Notes under the pieces: model-generated
Database searches by the model: none
Told to the model about the DNA's origin: nothing
The model's input: only the letters and a program-made list of their open reading frames with translations
Assembly (NCBI GenBank): GCA_012517325.1
Contig: JAAYVF010000026.1
Span: 1 to 55,545, forward strand
DNA length: 55,545 nucleotides
Origin: Myxococcales bacterium
Lineage (GTDB): Bacteria > Lernaellota > Lernaellaia > Lernaellales > Lernaellaceae
Direction: 5' to 3'
Shown: positions 6,563 to 17,100 of the stretch, in pieces
How positions within the stretch are numbered: the first letter of the stretch is position 1
How the letters are laid out: each line of letters starts with the position of its first letter
Made by a program: the position numbers and the translations under genes

Positions 6563-9046
6563 ATGCGAACTCTTGGCTTTTTCAGCTTGGCGGCCTTGGT
6601 TCTGATTTGTTTGGCTGGTTGCAATTTTACGGACTACAACTCCTACCAGGACGCGACGTATGTTCCGCAACCCAATGCCGAAAATACGCCTTCCGAAACC
6701 GGAGACGACGATACCTGGATCGACGATGACGATGATCAGGAGCCGCACCTGCCCGCGTTGCCGAAATGGCTGCGCGAGCGGCCCTACTTGCAGGACCGCA
6801 GCTTATGGGGGCAGGAAATCGACATGGCCGATCCGCCGCCGGTGCGCGATCTCGGCGCCATGGGCGTCGGAAACGGCAAGGTTTTCGGCATCTTGGGAAA
6901 TCAGTATCCGCTGGCTTCCTGGCACAATCTGGGCGGCCCGACCTATCAAAAAGATTTGAAATGGTTTACCGACAAAGAGCCCTGGCTGATCGTCCGGGGG
7001 CATTATCTATCGCCGGCCACGCAGACGATCAGCCGCGTGCGCACCGCGCCGATCGTCATCGCCACCGCCGCCAACCAGGCGCTCGAATGGACCAGCGTCA
7101 ATTTCGCGCCGATTTATGGGGCCGACACGGCAGCCGAACAGGCGTTGATCAGCGTCTGGATCGTGCGCAATCTGAGTCGACAGGCGATTTCGGAAATTTA
7201 CCTGGAAATTGATTCGAACCTCGGCAAATTCCGCGAGTCGGCTTTTCTGGAAAACGATTACTCCGGTCGTTGGCTGAGCATCCGGCCGTTGGATGCCGCG
7301 GCCGAACCCGGTGACGCGTTCAACGATCTGTGGATCGACGTCGGCGAACTGCAGCCCGGCGAGGAACGGGCCATCGTGGTCCCGTACGTTTTTACGCAGA
7401 CCAATCAGAATTCCGGCGAGGTTTTCCAAGCGATCCAAACCGCCGGCGTCGACGCGTTGCTCGAATCGACCCTGGCCTGGTGGAACGAGTGGGCGGGCCA
7501 AATCGCCACGATCGAAACGCCCGACCCGAAGTTCAACGAACTGATGTTGACGCTGGCGCTCTCCATCAAGGTCAACCAGGCGGCGAACGGCGCCTTGTCC
7601 CAGATGAGCCAGTATTCCAATACCTGGCTGCGCGACACGCACGGGCCCTCGTTGCTCTATCCGCTGATCGGCCTGAACGACGACTTCAAGGCGATGCTCG
7701 ATTACCTCTGGGGCGCGGCGGTGATCACCGGCAATCTAGCCAACGCGGTGACCCTCGATCTGGACACCTCCGACCTGCCGGCGGAACCGGATTGGCGTAA
7801 CCTGGGCACGCTCGGCGGCCGGATTCGCGCCGAGAGTCCCAGCGCCCTGGTCCTCGAACACGAAAACTACCTGAAGGCCACCGGCGATCTCGACACCCTG
7901 GAGGAGCGTTACGATTATCTGTGGCACGCGGTGATGCATCAGGAATTGATCGACAACTGTCTGCAGCCGTTCTCCAGCGACGAGACGTTCGAAGACGTGA
8001 TGGAAGCCACCTTCGGCGAGAATATTTTCAACGAACCCGACGATTCGACGCTTTCGTTCTATTCGTCATTGCTGTTGATGCGCGCCGCCGGTTTCATGGA
8101 ACGGCTGGCCACCCTGCTGGGGAAGGACGAGGACGCCGCCGACTTCGCCGACCTGGTGGAACGCGTCCGGGTTTGCGCCGAGAACACCTTCTGGATGCCC
8201 GACCTGGGTTTTTACGCCGTCAAGGCCGATACCGCGACGCGCGAACCGTATCCGCGGCCGTACGAGGACATCAGCACCATGCCGATCTGGTTGAACGCCC
8301 TGCCGTTGACCAACCCGCGGGTGGTGAGCAACTTCGAAACGGTCATGGACGAGCTGGGGCACCGCGACGGCGCTTTGTATTCGCGCATCAGCCCGATTTA
8401 CAATCTCTTGTTCCCACAGGTGAAAGCCGGCATCCAGACCGGGATGAGCCACGGCTACTGGCTCAACAATCTCGACAAAATGTTTCACCCCACCGCCGAT
8501 CAAGCCTTTGAACTCTGGAAGGACGTGCCGACCGCGGCCGGCTTCACCGACGAGGCGGTGGTGGTTCCCGAATACGGCCATCTGTCCATCTTCCGCGAAC
8601 CGTTCGGCATCGTCTGCGACACCTCGGCGCGTTTCCGCAGTTGGGAAGCGGGCATTCTGGGGCAGGCGTTCCTGTACCACCTGACCGGTTACGATTACGA
8701 CTATTACGACGGCACCGCCGCGCTCGCGCCGCAACTGCCGCCCAAATGGGATACGATGGCGTTCCGCCAACTGGCGTACAACGAGGGCCGCTTCGACCTG
8801 ACGGTCACCCGTACCGAAAATGACGGTCGCCGGATCGTGCTGACAACCGACGCGGCGACCGATTTCACGCTCACCCTGACGGTGCCGCTGGACGCTGATT
8901 TCGCCGGGGTGAAAATCAACGGCGCGGCGGCGGCGGCAACGGCGGAGGTCAACAAATACGGCCGCACCGTGGTTCGGGTGGCGCCGTTCGAGGTGCCGGA
9001 AGACGGCGAAACGGTGATCGAAGTGCTCGCCGGAGCATCGCGGTAG
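6563..9046 (+). CDS. Large lipoprotein resembling six-hairpin (alpha/alpha)6 glycosidases
   Basis: An 827-residue exported protein. MRTLGFFSLAALVLICLAGC is a lipoprotein signal (lipobox LAG-C20); a tether rich in Asp, Glu, Thr and Pro follows (about 45-70). An N-terminal beta-rich region (about 75-300) is followed by an alpha-helical part whose signature QYSNTWLRDTHGPSLLYPL (around residues 350-370), repeated W-x-E/D motifs and TGYDYDYYDG segments resemble catalytic (alpha/alpha)6 domains of six-hairpin glycosidases (GH15/63/78-type folds). A small beta domain ends the protein. Family and substrate are not determined. AGGGAGG precedes the ATG. The first ArsA-type ATPase starts 3 bp after its stop, so these genes are probably cotranscribed. 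A surface polysaccharide role is inferred. Confidence 0.6.
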   Translation: MRTLGFFSLAALVLICLAGCNFTDYNSYQDATYVPQPNAENTPSETGDDDTWIDDDDDQEPHLPALPKWLRERPYLQDRSLWGQEIDMADPPPVRDLGAMGVGNGKVFGILGNQYPLASWHNLGGPTYQKDLKWFTDKEPWLIVRGHYLSPATQTISRVRTAPIVIATAANQALEWTSVNFAPIYGADTAAEQALISVWIVRNLSRQAISEIYLEIDSNLGKFRESAFLENDYSGRWLSIRPLDAAAEPGDAFNDLWIDVGELQPGEERAIVVPYVFTQTNQNSGEVFQAIQTAGVDALLESTLAWWNEWAGQIATIETPDPKFNELMLTLALSIKVNQAANGALSQMSQYSNTWLRDTHGPSLLYPLIGLNDDFKAMLDYLWGAAVITGNLANAVTLDLDTSDLPAEPDWRNLGTLGGRIRAESPSALVLEHENYLKATGDLDTLEERYDYLWHAVMHQELIDNCLQPFSSDETFEDVMEATFGENIFNEPDDSTLSFYSSLLLMRAAGFMERLATLLGKDEDAADFADLVERVRVCAENTFWMPDLGFYAVKADTATREPYPRPYEDISTMPIWLNALPLTNPRVVSNFETVMDELGHRDGALYSRISPIYNLLFPQVKAGIQTGMSHGYWLNNLDKMFHPTADQAFELWKDVPTAAGFTDEAVVVPEYGHLSIFREPFGIVCDTSARFRSWEAGILGQAFLYHLTGYDYDYYDGTAALAPQLPPKWDTMAFRQLAYNEGRFDLTVTRTENDGRRIVLTTDAATDFTLTLTVPLDADFAGVKINGAAAAATAEVNKYGRTVVRVAPFEVPEDGETVIEVLAGASR

Positions 9047-9049
9047 GCC

Positions 9050-10024
9050 GTGGCCAGGCAACTCTTCCAGCGGCGGTTGTTACTCGTCACCGGCAAGGGC
9101 GGGGTGGGCAAATCGACGATCGCCGCGGCGCTGGCGGTAGCGGCGCGCGAACGCGGGCGGAAAGTCCTGTTGGTGCAACTGGGCCAAATGGACAACCTCG
9201 GCCCGATCTTCGGCAAGACCGTTCCTCCTTATCAATTCGTCGAATTGGAAAACGGGCTGTTCGCCTTTTCGATCGAACCGTACCTGGCGCTGCACGAATA
9301 CCTGGCCGAAAGCCTGAAGATGCGGTTCGTCGTCGACTGGTTTCTGGAAAACCGGGTCATTCAATACCTGACGCAGGCCGCGCCCGGGTGGCGCGAGCTG
9401 ATCACCATCGGCAAAATCTGGCAATTGGCCCAGCAGACGACCGGCTACCACAAGCGGCCCCGGTTCGACCTGCTGGTGGTCGACGCGCCGGCGACCGGCC
9501 ACGGCATCAGCTTTTTGCGCGTGCCGGCGATCATCCTCAACACCATCCGTTTCGGCCCGATCCGCCGGCACACGCTGGAAGTGCAAAAATTGTTGCTGGA
9601 CCCCGACCGGACGCTGCTGATCGGCGTCACCTTGCCGGAGGAAATGCCGGTGAACGAGGTGGTGGAAATTCACCAGGCCGCCAAAACCATTCTCCAGATT
9701 CCTTACGGCGGGACGGTCGTCAACGCGTTTACCGCCGCGCGGGACGGCGGGGAAACGGGCCGATTGCTGAAAGAATTGCGCGCCGATGCCAAGGCCTGGG
9801 CGGCATTGACGCGAGCGGTTCCCGGCGGCACGGAGCCCTTGCAGGTCGCTTGGGAAACGCATCAGGCGCTGGCCAAGCTCTCGGCGCACTATTTACGGGA
9901 AGTGCGCGAAAAGATCGACAGCGACGTTTTCGTGGTGCCGCTGATTCCGGGCTCGGGCCTGGATCGCGAATCGATCGCCCGGGTGGCGCAGGCGCTGGCG
10001 GATCAGATCGGGGGTGAGTCCTGA
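9050..10024 (+). CDS. ArsA/Get3-family ATPase, first of a tandem pair
   Basis: A 324-residue cytoplasmic P-loop ATPase. The deviant Walker A GKGGVGKST (about residues 15-23) carries the signature lysine of the SIMIBI/ArsA class; the switch region includes DLLVVDAPATGHG, typical of the 'anion-transporting ATPase' family. The usual arsenite-binding cysteine pattern is not obvious, so arsenite export is unlikely. It starts with GTG 3 bp after the lipoprotein gene, and its stop overlaps the next gene's ATG by one base. Adjacent ArsA-like pairs occur in several bacterial groups, for example Rv3679-Rv3680 of mycobacteria, and are thought to act as a heteromer; that is inference here. Confidence 0.8.
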   Translation: MARQLFQRRLLLVTGKGGVGKSTIAAALAVAARERGRKVLLVQLGQMDNLGPIFGKTVPPYQFVELENGLFAFSIEPYLALHEYLAESLKMRFVVDWFLENRVIQYLTQAAPGWRELITIGKIWQLAQQTTGYHKRPRFDLLVVDAPATGHGISFLRVPAIILNTIRFGPIRRHTLEVQKLLLDPDRTLLIGVTLPEEMPVNEVVEIHQAAKTILQIPYGGTVVNAFTAARDGGETGRLLKELRADAKAWAALTRAVPGGTEPLQVAWETHQALAKLSAHYLREVREKIDSDVFVVPLIPGSGLDRESIARVAQALADQIGGES

Positions 10025-11166
10025 TGGACGGCGGGTTGTCGCAACGGCTGGCGACGAAACGCATCGTGCTGTGCGTCGGTTCCGGCGGCGTCGGCAAGAC
10101 TACCCTGGCCGCCGCGATCGCCCTGCAAGGCGCGATGGCGGGTCGCAAGACGCTGGTCTTGACCATCGATCCGGCCCGGCGGCTGGCCAACAGCCTGGGT
10201 CTCGAACGGCTGGACAACACCGAAACCCGGATCTCGCCGGCGGTGTTTCAACGCGCCGGCCTGGAACCGAAGGCGGAGCTTTGGGGCATGATGCTCGACG
10301 TCAAGCGCAGTTTCGACGACCTGATTCGCCGGATCGCGCCGACCGACGAGGCCGCCGAGCGCATTCTCGACAATCACTATTACCAGAACCTTTCGGACGC
10401 GCTGGCCGGCAGCCAGGAATACATGGCGATGGAGAAGCTGCACGAGTTGCAGGCCGAGCGCGACTACGACTTGCTGGTCGTCGATACGCCGCCGACCAAG
10501 CACGCGCTGGATTTCCTCGAGGCGCCCAACCGGATGGCCGATTTCCTCGACGGCAAAGTGATCCAGTGGTTCATCAAACCGTACCTGCTGGCCGGGAAGG
10601 TCGGCTTCGCGTTCGCTCAGCGTAGCGCCGGCATGATCTTTAAAATGCTGGAACGATTTACCGGTTACGAGGCCATGGCCGATCTGGCGGAGTTTTTCCT
10701 GGCGTTCGACGGCATGTACGACGGCTTCAAGGAACGGGCGGTGCATGTCAAGCGGCTGCTCGCTTCGCCGCAAACCGCTTTTGTCCTGGTGACCAGTCCG
10801 GTCAGCCCGGCCATCGATGAGGCGCGCTTTTTCTGGCGCCGGTTGACGCATGAAAAAATGGCGCCCGAAATCGTCGTTTTCAACCGCGTTCACACGTTGC
10901 CGGTGGACGATCCGCAAACCTGGGCCGCACAGGCCCGGCAAGCGGCCCGGAAGGTCATGGCGCGTTTTCCACATTACGCACCGGCCATCGACGTCTTGCT
11001 GGAAAATGCCGCCGGGCTCGCCGAGCAGGCCGCCGCCGACGATCAAGCCATGCGCCGTTTCCTCGCTGAAACCGAGCCGCGACAGATCCATTACCGCGTG
11101 CCGGCCTTGACGGCCGATGTTCACGATTTGCGGTCCTTGGCCGAATTGGGCGCTTATTTGGTTTGA
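10024..11166 (+). CDS. ArsA/Get3-family ATPase, second of a tandem pair
   Basis: A 380-residue partner of the preceding ATPase. Walker A reads GSGGVGKTT (about residues 20-28), followed by LTIDPARRLANSLGL, the canonical ArsA/Get3 switch I. DLLVVDTPPTKHALDFLEAP is the switch II/Walker B region. The region after residue 180 is longer than in the first subunit and predicted helical, as in Get3-type client-binding subdomains. Start and previous stop share one base (TGATG). The 3' end overlaps the convergent hydrolase gene by 13 bp. The two ATPases are clearly different in sequence, which suggests a heterodimer rather than a recent duplication. Confidence 0.82.
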   Translation: MDGGLSQRLATKRIVLCVGSGGVGKTTLAAAIALQGAMAGRKTLVLTIDPARRLANSLGLERLDNTETRISPAVFQRAGLEPKAELWGMMLDVKRSFDDLIRRIAPTDEAAERILDNHYYQNLSDALAGSQEYMAMEKLHELQAERDYDLLVVDTPPTKHALDFLEAPNRMADFLDGKVIQWFIKPYLLAGKVGFAFAQRSAGMIFKMLERFTGYEAMADLAEFFLAFDGMYDGFKERAVHVKRLLASPQTAFVLVTSPVSPAIDEARFFWRRLTHEKMAPEIVVFNRVHTLPVDDPQTWAAQARQAARKVMARFPHYAPAIDVLLENAAGLAEQAAADDQAMRRFLAETEPRQIHYRVPALTADVHDLRSLAELGAYLV

Positions 11167-12158
11167 TGGGAAATGTTGAAAAAGTAGATTTGTCCGTCGC
11201 GGTATTCCTGCGTGACTTTGCCTTGTTCTTCCAGCAGTTCCAGGTAGCCGATGACTTCGGAAATCCACAGGAACAATTCGAAATCCGGCAACTCCGGCGA
11301 GAGATCGAGCGCCAGTTCGTAGGGGGTGCGGGCGCGGCCGTTGAGCAGGGCGAACAGGTCGTCGCACCGGCGGTGGTGGTAGCGCAGCGTTTTCTCGGCC
11401 GCCTCGCGCGGGTTTTCGAACGGCTCGCCGTGGCCGGGCAGGGCCAGCGTGGCGGTGGTGTTCATCAGCCGTTTCAGGCTTTTCATGTGCATGTAGGCGA
11501 TGCGCGGCCGGCTGGTTTCGGGCGAGGAAGGACGGGCCAGGAGGATGCTGGGCGCGATGCGCGGCCGCAACGTATCGCCGACGAACAACAAGCGATGTTC
11601 CGGCGATTCGAAGCAGGCGTCGTGCATGGTGTGGCCGGGAGTATGCAGGACCCGCAACGTGAAATCGTCGAACTCGATGCGGTCGCCGTCGTTCAGCGGG
11701 CGATCCAACTCCACCTGGCAGCCGTAATTGACGTAATCGCGGCCGGCCGCCAGCAGAGTGCTGATTTTTTGTCCGGGAACGCCGCAGTAGCTTAGAAAAT
11801 GCTTGAAATACTGATCGTTCGCGTCCCACTCCTTGGTGATGTTGCGCAAAAACGGCTGCGCCCCGGCCATCGCCGCCACCTCGGCGCCGGACTCGATTTT
11901 GATCCGCGCGGCCAGCCCGAAGTGATCGATGTGCGGGTGGCTGATCAGAATTCGTTTGATATCGGCGAAATGATAACCCACGGTCATCAGCGATTGTTGC
12001 AGGGCATCGGCCACGCTTTCTTCGTTGGGACCGGTGTCGATGAGCGTCGGCCGGCTGTCGGCGATGAAATAGACGTTGACCAAACCTAGAGGAAAGGGCG
12101 TCTCCAAGCTGAAGCAGAAGATCCGGTTGTCGATTTTTTTAAATTTACGAGCCGCCAT
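11154..12158 (-). CDS. Metallo-beta-lactamase-fold hydrolase with C-terminal winged-helix-like tail
   Basis: A 334-residue cytoplasmic hydrolase. The dinuclear zinc motif SHPHIDHFG (H74, H76, D78, H79), the later HTPGHT, VGDTL and PGHGE give the full metallo-beta-lactamase ligand set. The C-terminal 90 residues (RYHHRRCDDLFALL onwards, ending GQIYFF) resemble the winged helix of LACTB2-type members. Substrate is unknown: hydroxyacylglutathione hydrolase, lactonase and ribonuclease activities all occur in this branch. It runs convergent to the ArsA pair. No strong ribosome binding site is visible before the ATG at 12158. Confidence 0.8.
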   Translation of the reverse strand: MAARKFKKIDNRIFCFSLETPFPLGLVNVYFIADSRPTLIDTGPNEESVADALQQSLMTVGYHFADIKRILISHPHIDHFGLAARIKIESGAEVAAMAGAQPFLRNITKEWDANDQYFKHFLSYCGVPGQKISTLLAAGRDYVNYGCQVELDRPLNDGDRIEFDDFTLRVLHTPGHTMHDACFESPEHRLLFVGDTLRPRIAPSILLARPSSPETSRPRIAYMHMKSLKRLMNTTATLALPGHGEPFENPREAAEKTLRYHHRRCDDLFALLNGRARTPYELALDLSPELPDFELFLWISEVIGYLELLEEQGKVTQEYRDGQIYFFNISHQTK

Positions 12159-12198
12159 TTATCTGACCCGGGCGGCGCAGCTAACCGCCTGACAGTGT

Positions 12199-12229
12199 GA
12201 AGTCCGCGTTTCCCCGCTACGCGGACTTC
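12199..12229. repeat. Perfect 10-bp inverted repeat (hairpin)
   Basis: GAAGTCCGCG (12199-12208) and its exact complement CGCGGACTTC (12220-12229) enclose an 11-nt loop. On the minus strand it falls in the 5' leader of the hydrolase gene; on the plus strand it is followed only by a mixed C/T run, so it is a weak terminator. Its role is unknown. Confidence 0.5.
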
Positions 12230-12290
12230 TCTCTCCTGCGACTCGATTATTGTTGCTCCGGCCGGTCCGCTTGGCAAGTATGAATTACGG

Positions 12291-12319
12291 TTGATCCGAT
12301 ATTATCCGCACGGCATACT
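12291..12319 (+). promoter_or_regulatory. Putative promoter of the GH31 lipoprotein gene
   Basis: TTGATC (12291-12296) lies 17 bp from CATACT (12314-12319), about 47 bp upstream of the start codon; GAGGGGAG at about 12350 is the ribosome binding site. The match is moderate. Confidence 0.35.
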
Positions 12320-12366
12320 GATCGCCTTGTTGATTCAGCATTCAAAATCGAGGGGAGAAGAAAACA

Positions 12367-14166
12367 ATGAGAAGGCTGATTGCTGGTTCCCTGCCTTTTT
12401 TTCTGATTCTGTTCGGTTTTCTCTGGCTGATGGCGGCTTGCGTCGACGACGATGACTCCGGATCAAGTCCGGGGCAGGCACAGGCGGATGACGATGACGA
12501 CAACGAAACCGCCGATGATGATGACGACGACGATGATGACGACAACGACTCGGTGGTGGTGCCGCCCGCGAATCACCCGGCTCCGGAATGGCCGGAATGG
12601 GTATTGCGGCCTTGGGTGTGGGAAGACGAAAGCACCCAGGAATCCGCGCTTAATTACGTGCAGGACTACCTGGCGAACGACATCCCCGTCGGGGCGATCA
12701 TCGTCGACAGCCCATGGGAGACCGGCTACAACACTTTCGATTTCGAACCGACCGCTTTCCCCGATCCGCAGGAAATGGTCGATACCTTCCACGATCTGGG
12801 TGTCCGCGTGATGTTGTGGATCACCCCGAACGTCAACGTCGATTCGCCGAATTACCAGGAAGGACTGGACAACGGTTACTACGTTCAGAACGGCGCGACT
12901 TACGAATGGTGGAAGGGCGAGGGCAGCCTGATCGACTACAACAATCCGGATGCCATGGATTGGTGGCACGGCATGATGAACAACGTCCTGGATTTGGGCA
13001 TCGACGGCTGGAAGTGCGATGGATCGGAATATCAGGTTTACCTGTGGCTCAGCGTCGACACCTTCACCGGCGCCATTTCTCCCAAGGAATACCAGAATCT
13101 GTACTACCGAGATTTCTTCTATTACACGCGGCAGTACCTGGGCAAGGATCGCGTCATCACGGCGCGGCCGGTGGATTCCTACATGGTGCCGTTCTGGGGG
13201 CCCAGTTTCGCGCCGCGCGACGCCAATCTGGCCGGCTGGGTCGGCGACCAGGATCCGACCTGGCTCGGAATGAACGCCGCGTTAATCAATCTGTATTTTT
13301 CCGGGGAGCGCGGTTACGTGAACTTCGGCGGCGACATCGGCGGTTACCGCAGCGACGAAATGCGCGATCCGGAACTCTTCGTCCGTTGGGCGCAATTGGG
13401 GGCGATGTGCCCGATCATGGAAAACGGCGGCGGCGGCGAACACCGCCCCTGGATGTACGGCGAGGAAGTGCTGGGGATCTACCGCGACTTCGCCAAGCTG
13501 CATTACGCCTTGATTCCGTATCTCTACAGCCAGGGCGCCGAGTATTTCGCCGCGGGGCTGTCGGTGTACCGGCCGTTGGCGAAATTCGAATGGAGTCACA
13601 TGCTGGGGGACGAAATCCTGGTGGCGCCGATCACCGCGGCGGGCGGCGAAAAGGAAGTGACCTTCCCCGCAGGGATCTGGATCGATTATTTCACGCGCGA
13701 GGAGTACGTCGGCCCGTCCGTCCAGACGCTGACTTTCCCACTGGCGCGGTATCCGATTTTCATTCGGCAGGGGGCGATCATTCCGCAGTATTTGCGGGAC
13801 GCCGGGGTCATCGACCCGACGGCCGGCGAGCCCGAGCCGATCACCGCGACGATTTATCCGGGCGCGCAGGGCGGTTTCAAGGTTTACGAGGAAAACGGCA
13901 CCGGCGCGGACATCGCTTATCAAGTGGACGAGGGACAGCTTGAAATCCGTCTTTCCGCGACGGCGCGGGATTATGCCTTTCGGCTGATCAACGCGACCGA
14001 ACCGGTTGAAATCACGGTTTTACCGCATGGCGAGTTGACTCGGGTTGCCGATCTGGCGGCCTTGAAAGCGGCGGCGTCCGGCTGGACATTTTTGGAAAAT
14101 GAGGGTGAAATATGGATCAAGCCTGGGAACGCCGATCAAGGTTTAATCATCAACGTGCAAGATTAG
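12367..14166 (+). CDS. Glycoside hydrolase family 31 lipoprotein
   Basis: A 599-residue exported alpha-glycosidase-like enzyme. The signal ends in LMAAC (lipid Cys C25) and is followed by an extreme Asp tether (residues 27-61, with a run of nine to ten Asp). The GH31 barrel begins near residue 75. The catalytic nucleophile is D218 in GWKCDGSE, and the acid/base is D294 in GWVGDQDPTW; the conserved GGDIGGY (D323) follows. A C-terminal beta domain (about 460-599) completes the family layout; the long N-terminal beta domain of many GH31 enzymes is absent. Substrate is not predictable: alpha-glucosidase, alpha-xylosidase and sulfoquinovosidase are all possible. A probable GAGGGGAG site precedes the ATG. 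Confidence 0.85.
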   Translation: MRRLIAGSLPFFLILFGFLWLMAACVDDDDSGSSPGQAQADDDDDNETADDDDDDDDDDNDSVVVPPANHPAPEWPEWVLRPWVWEDESTQESALNYVQDYLANDIPVGAIIVDSPWETGYNTFDFEPTAFPDPQEMVDTFHDLGVRVMLWITPNVNVDSPNYQEGLDNGYYVQNGATYEWWKGEGSLIDYNNPDAMDWWHGMMNNVLDLGIDGWKCDGSEYQVYLWLSVDTFTGAISPKEYQNLYYRDFFYYTRQYLGKDRVITARPVDSYMVPFWGPSFAPRDANLAGWVGDQDPTWLGMNAALINLYFSGERGYVNFGGDIGGYRSDEMRDPELFVRWAQLGAMCPIMENGGGGEHRPWMYGEEVLGIYRDFAKLHYALIPYLYSQGAEYFAAGLSVYRPLAKFEWSHMLGDEILVAPITAAGGEKEVTFPAGIWIDYFTREEYVGPSVQTLTFPLARYPIFIRQGAIIPQYLRDAGVIDPTAGEPEPITATIYPGAQGGFKVYEENGTGADIAYQVDEGQLEIRLSATARDYAFRLINATEPVEITVLPHGELTRVADLAALKAAASGWTFLENEGEIWIKPGNADQGLIINVQD

Positions 14167-14197
14167 GCTTACAAAAACATACAGAAAGTGACCAAGC

Positions 14198-17100
14198 GTG
14201 GGCGAATCGTCCGAGCTGAAGCTGTTCGAACACTATCGCGACGCCGTTTTAGTGACGGACGATCAATGGACTATTCTTTTTTTCAATGAACCGGCACACC
14301 GGCTTTTCGGGACGGAAAACGGCGATTTGGTCGGTCAGCCCTTGCCCCAACTGTCGGGTATGGAGGCGTATCCTTCGCTTTTCGAACAGATTTCGGTCGA
14401 GTTGAAAAAACGGGGCAAATGGCACGCGACGGAAATCTGGGCGGGTCCGGAACAAAAACGCACCGACCTGGTCATCGAAAAACTGTCGGCCTATCTGAAC
14501 AACTCGAAAGGGCTGATCTGGCGTTTTTCCGAAAAATCGCTGCCGCGCTATCCCGACAAGCCGTTTTCGGAAATCGCCGAGATGTACCAGAATCTGGTCG
14601 AGCTGGCGAGCGACGGCATCTGTATTTTACAGGATGAAACCATCCACTATGCCAATCCGCAACTGGCGGAGATGCTGGGCGTCTCGACGCGCGAACTGAC
14701 CGGCGCCCCATTCTTGAAATTCATCAATCCCGAGGTGGTGGCGAAATTACGGGAAAAGTACTACGACCACCTGACCGGCGCCCGCAATCTGGGAATCGTC
14801 GAATCCTCGCTGCTGCACCGCGACGGCCATCGCATCCCGGTCGAAATCGACGCCGGCATCATCCCGTTCAACGGACGCCAGGCCTCCCTGGTCACGCTGC
14901 ACGACATCACCGACCGCGTTCAATCGGAAGCGGCATTGCGAGCCAGCGAGGAACGCTATCGGATCCTGACCGAAAGTTCGATGGACATCATTTGGAGCTA
15001 CGACCTAAAAACCCAGCGCTTCACCTTCGCCAGCCAGGCGGCGGAAAAAATCCTCGGCTTCAAGCCCGAGGAAATCGTCGGCCAGCGGTTGAAATCCCTT
15101 TTCCCGATCGAGTCGGCGCGGCACGTCGCGGCCTCGTTCGAGCAGTTCATCCGCGACTGGCCGACCCGCTCCAGTCTGGTGTTTCCAGCCGAGCACCGGC
15201 GGAAGGACGGAGCGGTGGCCTGGCTCGAAATCAACGGGACGCTGGTGCTGGAAGAAGGCCGGCCCAAGGCGATCACCGGGGTTTCGCGTGATATCACCGA
15301 GCGGTTGAACGCGCAACGTGATTTGCGGGAAAGCGAGATCCGTTATCGCCGGCTGGTCGAGATGTCGCCGGATATCATTCTCGTGCACGACCTGCAACGG
15401 CTCTATTTCGCCAATCAGGCGGCGATCGATAAACTGGGCATCAACGCGGAGGATTTCGGCTTCCTGGATCCGCGCCCCTTCGTGCATGCCGATTATCAGG
15501 CGGCCGGCAAAGTGAGTGCCGAGGATGTGCTGAAGAAGGGGAAGAGCCTCCCCTTTACGGAGGCCAAGTTCATCGACAAATCCGGCCAGCCGTTCGATGT
15601 GGAAGTCGGGTCCATTCCATTCGGCTACCAGGGAATCAACGCTATTTTGACCATCGTTCGCGACATCACCGATCGGAAAATTGCGGCGGATGCGTTGTCG
15701 AAAAGCGAGCAACGCTACCGGCTGCTGGCCGAATACTCCTCGGACGTCATTTGGAAGATGAACCTGGATTTGCAGTTCACTTACGTCAGCCCGGCCGTCG
15801 CCCATCTTTTCGGGTATCCGCCATCCGCGGCGTTGAATCATTCCTTCGACGAAATCATGACCCCGGAATCCGTCGCGGCTTTTATGGCCGCGATTCAGAA
15901 AGCCATGGCGGCCGAATCGCCGGGAACCCATTCGGGACGGGTCGAAGCCGAAATGATCCGGGGCGACGGCTCGCGCTTCTGGGCCGAGGTTTCCTTTACG
16001 GTGCTTTGCGACGCGCAGGGTTTGCCGGTGGAAATCCAAGGGTCCACGCGCGACATCGACCAGCGTAAAAAAGCGGAAAGCGCGCTGTACGAAAGCACCC
16101 AGCAATACCGGATCATCTCGGAGAATATGCGGGATATGGTCTGGTTGATGGATCTGAATTTTCAACCCATATGGGTTTCGCCCTCCCTGATCCGCGTCGG
16201 CGGCTATACGCTCGACGATTTGCGGCAAGCGCCGATCGGCAAGACCCTGACGGCGGAGTCCAAACAAAAAGCGGTGTCCCTGATTCGCGAAAAATTGATT
16301 CCGGAAATGCTGGCCGATCCGACCCAGGAAATCACCGGCAGCGGCGAGTTCGAATATTTCCATCAAAACGGCACGACGAATTGGGCCGACGCGGTGATCA
16401 CGCTGACGCGCGACGCCAACGGCGCGCCGCTGGGCTTTTTGGGCGTGGCTCGCGATATTTCCGATCGTAAAAAGGCCGATTACGCGTTGGCCTATCGCAT
16501 GAAATTGCTGCAGCTCATCACCGAGATGGCCACCACCTTCATCAGTCTGCTGCCGGACCAGGTGGACGCCGGGATCGAACGTGCCCTGAAAGAGATCGCC
16601 GCCGTTCTCGATGTGCAGCACGGCTACGTTTTCCTTTGCTCCGATCGGGAAACGCACGGCACTTGCACTCACGAATGGGTCATGGACGGCATCGAGCCGC
16701 GCAAGCATTTGTATCATGGCCGGCCGATCCACCGGCAAGGTTGGATGTGGCCGATCCTGAAGCAATCCGGACACGTCAATGTCGCGGATGTCGCGGAATT
16801 GCCGCCCGAGGCGATAGAATTCGGCGAACATCTCCGGCAGTTCGGCGTACGGTCGTTCGCCGCGGTGCCGATGAGCTATTGCGGCGATTTGTACGGCCTG
16901 CTCGCGTTCGAGGATACGCGTCGCCCGCATGTCTGGGACGACGAGTCGATCGCGCTGCTGCGCACGGTCGGCGTGATTTTCGTCAACGCGCTGGAACGCA
17001 AACGCGCCGACCTGGATTTGCGGCAAAGCGAGGACACCTCGCGGGTGATGTTGGACGCCAACGAGGCGTTGGCGGTGCTGACCGATCGGGACGGCCGAGT

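Noticed and set aside
9050-11166. An arsenic resistance operon
   Set aside because: The two ATPases have ArsA-type P-loops but no arsenite-binding cysteine pattern, and no arsB, arsC or arsR lies nearby.
12086-12277. Short minus-strand frame over the hydrolase start
   Set aside because: It overlaps the start of the metallo-beta-lactamase-fold gene in another frame and its translation shows no recognisable features.
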